A stretch of 33,821 nucleotides of DNA from Paraglomus occultum (Eukaryota; Glomeromycota; Glomeromycetes; Paraglomerales; Paraglomeraceae), in the NCBI GenBank assembly GCA_910592205.1, contig CAJVPJ010000223.1:1-33821 (forward strand). The letters run 5' to 3'. The notes beneath the pieces are model-generated. The model saw nothing but the letters and a program-made list of their open reading frames with translations, had not been told where the DNA came from and did no database searches. Position numbers and translations under genes: made by a program. Each line of letters opens with the position of its first letter. Position 1 is the first letter of the stretch. This document shows, in pieces, positions 31,437 to 33,821 of the stretch.

Positions 31437-33510
31437 ATGTTGTCATCAAATGCAGAAGTTGAAGTTTCAGGATGTCAAGTAATTGACAGCTTGATTCAAT
31501 CCTCTGTAGACGATGGCTATATTACTCTTAAAGGATTCCTTACTGAGAGTTTGCATAGTATCAAATACCGATAAAACCATTTATTACGCTATGCACAAAA
31601 AACGCAAGATAATGCTATCAATCTCGGAAAGAGCGAACAATGTACATCAGCGTGAATACCAACACCCAAGCGCGACACTGTATGGCTTGAGAGACGCAAC
31701 AAGATGATAAAGGGATTTAGCAAGGACTACGATAATAATTATCTGGTCGCTTTCAACATTGTTTTCTCGATATGGATTCTGCACTGCACGTGGGATACTT
31801 AGATGTAGCGCATTTGTGGACAGAAAGAACTATCCAACGGATGGACCAGCAAGAATAAGAAGCTTGACGGGTTTATCAAGAAAATTCAAATGCAAACAAA
31901 CGAAGCCTATTTGGAATGGATTGTCGTTCGTATTATGACAAGGTAACATAGTTTACATTTATCTACCACGCTTAATATTACTATTGGATTACAAACGATG
32001 CAAGTGTGCATAAATAATGTTTATTGACGCAAAGTCTGATCCATGCCTGGCATGTACATGTAGAATGTATCCCACGATAAAGGAGTTCTGTTTCGATTGT
32101 AAAGCACCAAATCCTCCAGCGTTTCTGATGACATCATGAAAGAATACGTACAGGTCATCTGATGGTTAGAGACAATGGATTGAGTACGGTCATAAGAGTA
32201 AGTGCATCATCATTACGGCATGAATGCACACATATGGCGGACTGATTACCATCAGCGACCAACAGTTTTTGATAACAGTCACACTAAAAAAGATGTCGAT
32301 GGACAGAACGTTACGATTTTGATTATAATCGGGTAAAGGAATTTTCTTTTTTATAAGTCAAGTGCGTATTGAGCATGAATTGATAATAATATTTTTTACT
32401 GGGATAGTTGACGGAAGATTACCCGGACATGTTGACTCTGGACAATGTTTGGATTATTGGGAACCGTCTACTCGAGACCATTACTGGCGTTCTATCATGA
32501 GACGCTTGCGTGACATTTCATGTGGATTTTATGCAATTTGCTGATTTTCAATGACATCGAAGAGATTGGATCTGATGGTTATGGAACAGTTTACACAGCG
32601 AGGCCTGAAACGGACAACAACTGACTTTACGCGCAGAATCGCGTTGTTGCTGAGGTAAGAAATCATTGGTTAGTGATTACAATTTATTGTGTTATAAACG
32701 TCAATTGAATTTTTTCCAAGCGTTCCAAAGATTGTCCTTTTCTTTATTCTACAGTTTACGGAATCACACATATTTCAGAAACAAGCGAGTACATGATTGT
32801 GAGGCAATACATCGATGGTGATCTTATGTCTTATTTGAATCACAATATTAACAGACTGACGTGGAAGATGAAATTGCTAATTTCAAGAGATATTGCGCTC
32901 CATCTGGGAATTATTCATGTTTTTGGATTGGTGCATTGTAATTTCCATGCTGGCTACCCCAACCAGAACAACAATCATGTGACTTAAATTTTGATATAGT
33001 AATAGCTATATTGATGACATGAAGAGCAATCTTGAAGAGGCACAATTCACAAAAATTAACCAAGTCTTGGGACTAGGTGGTCAGGGAAACATACTTTTTA
33101 GAGACCATGCATATGTGGCTTGGGTCTGTGTCGATCAGAAAAGTCTGAATCAAAGTTAAGGGGATTTACCTTTTATCGCACCGGAAGTTTTAGTACTCGC
33201 AAATTTACAAAGGCGTCAGATGTGATACACTTTTGGTATCATTATGTATTTTATTGCCAGCGGTGACGCACGAGACTACTCGATAATGACTTGGCACGTG
33301 ATTATTATGAATGGACTGCGACCATACGCGTATAGACAGCTTGCTAAGAAATGTTGTGATGTTGATCACGTCCAAATGATGGTGAAGAACTTGATGAGAA
33401 GATTCGTAAAAGTTGGCAGAGTCTGGCGACAGTATATGGAATGCCATCTATTATATAATGTAAAGCCTTTATCGTGCCTCGAAAAGACTCTTTCCCGTTA
33501 TAAGCAATAA
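31437..33510 (+). pseudogene. Decayed tyrosine-kinase-like protein kinase (expanded Glomeromycotina-type family)
   Basis: Fragments appear in several frames. A 45-codon start (31437) holds VIDSLIQSS. At 31842-31941 WTSKNKKLDGFIKKIQ and YLEWI match the segment that precedes the kinase domain in this family. FCFDCKAPN (about 32086-32112) recalls its CxxC-PNT motif, but lies after that segment instead of before it. The glycine loop IGSDGYGTVYTA is at about 32565-32600, followed by a TGA at 32622. After an intron-like GTAAGA...TCTACAG (32655-32754) come YGITHISETSEYMIV and YIDGDLMSYLN. The catalytic HRD is HCN (32934-32942), so the catalytic Asp is lost. The DFG equivalent reads GLG (about 33117-33125). 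IAPEVL, FTKASD and FGIIMYFIASG lie in alternating frames, with in-frame stops between. No intact kinase can be encoded. Several N-terminal pieces out of order suggest more than one decayed copy or a rearrangement. Confidence 0.8.
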
Positions 33511-33821
33511 CGATTTGGTTTCAGTTGCAGTACGTAGTAAATATTATATTATTTCATATTGACATGTACCAACTTTGTTACTTTAAATGCAAATAAGATA
33601 CGTAGTGAATCTCGTTCTTCCCCAGTTCTATATGCGGAGAGAAGGAACCGTTGCGCAGACTTATGATCTGTCGAGGATGCCGCATGTGTGTTCATACAGG
33701 TTTGTTTCTGATAATTAATGGTGAGTAAGGTTATGCCTTTGTTCGTTATAGTCTAATTTATTTTCCGGAGCAGATTGTTATGGTCAGGTTAATTATGATA
33801 AACCGCCAAGGATGTGGTTTT
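33511..33821. other. Window end, no gene recognised
   Basis: Downstream flank of the kinase pseudogene. No motif-bearing frame is seen, but a gene could begin beyond the window. Confidence 0.4.

Overview
This window looks like nuclear DNA from an early-diverging filamentous fungus. It is moderately AT-rich. Genes are split by short GT-AG introns (about 65-265 bp), and there are long AT-rich spacers. The most likely group is Glomeromycotina (arbuscular mycorrhizal fungi). The main pointer is a decayed copy of the tyrosine-kinase-like family that is hugely expanded there (31437-33510); a small four-TM membrane protein with a Cys-rich N-terminus (14819-16269) also fits. The assignment is inferred from family resemblance, not from a database match.

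Layout. 1-1318 is low-complexity spacer. 1319-3244 (-) encodes a probable zinc-binding regulator with poly-Asn and poly-Gln tracts and an in-frame TAA inside the poly-Gln tract. 3245-7075 is mostly empty, with one weak isolated exon candidate (5882-6133, -). 7076-8862 (-) is OGG1 (8-oxoguanine DNA glycosylase), reconstructed as seven exons including a 27-nt microexon that carries the catalytic lysine. 10085-13106 (-) is a five-exon SPX-domain phosphate transporter (PHO87/90/91 family); a perfect 13-bp hairpin lies just after its stop codon. 14819-16269 (+) is the four-TM protein, with an octapeptide repeat in its tail. A membrane-protein-like relic follows at 17121-17885. About 6 kb without recognisable genes (17886-23960) contains a 209-bp MITE with TA target duplications. 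23961-30955 is a compact block: INO1 (+), TAF9 (-), a SIKE/FGFR1OP2-type coiled-coil protein (+), a wax-synthase-like MBOAT acyltransferase (-) and a 2-oxoglutarate/Fe(II) dioxygenase (+), in alternating orientation with 116-238 bp divergent promoters and about 150 bp convergent gaps. 31437-33510 is the kinase pseudogene.

How the genes relate. Most are unrelated housekeeping functions (base-excision repair, TFIID/SAGA, STRIPAK signalling). One biochemical link is worth noting: INO1 makes the inositol backbone, and inositol pyrophosphates are the ligands sensed by SPX domains such as the one on the phosphate transporter. This is a pathway link, not evidence of co-regulation. The divergent MBOAT/dioxygenase pair could be co-expressed, but no shared substrate can be read from the sequence.

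All exon boundaries were derived by hand from splice signals, frame and conserved motifs, and should be checked against RNA-seq.
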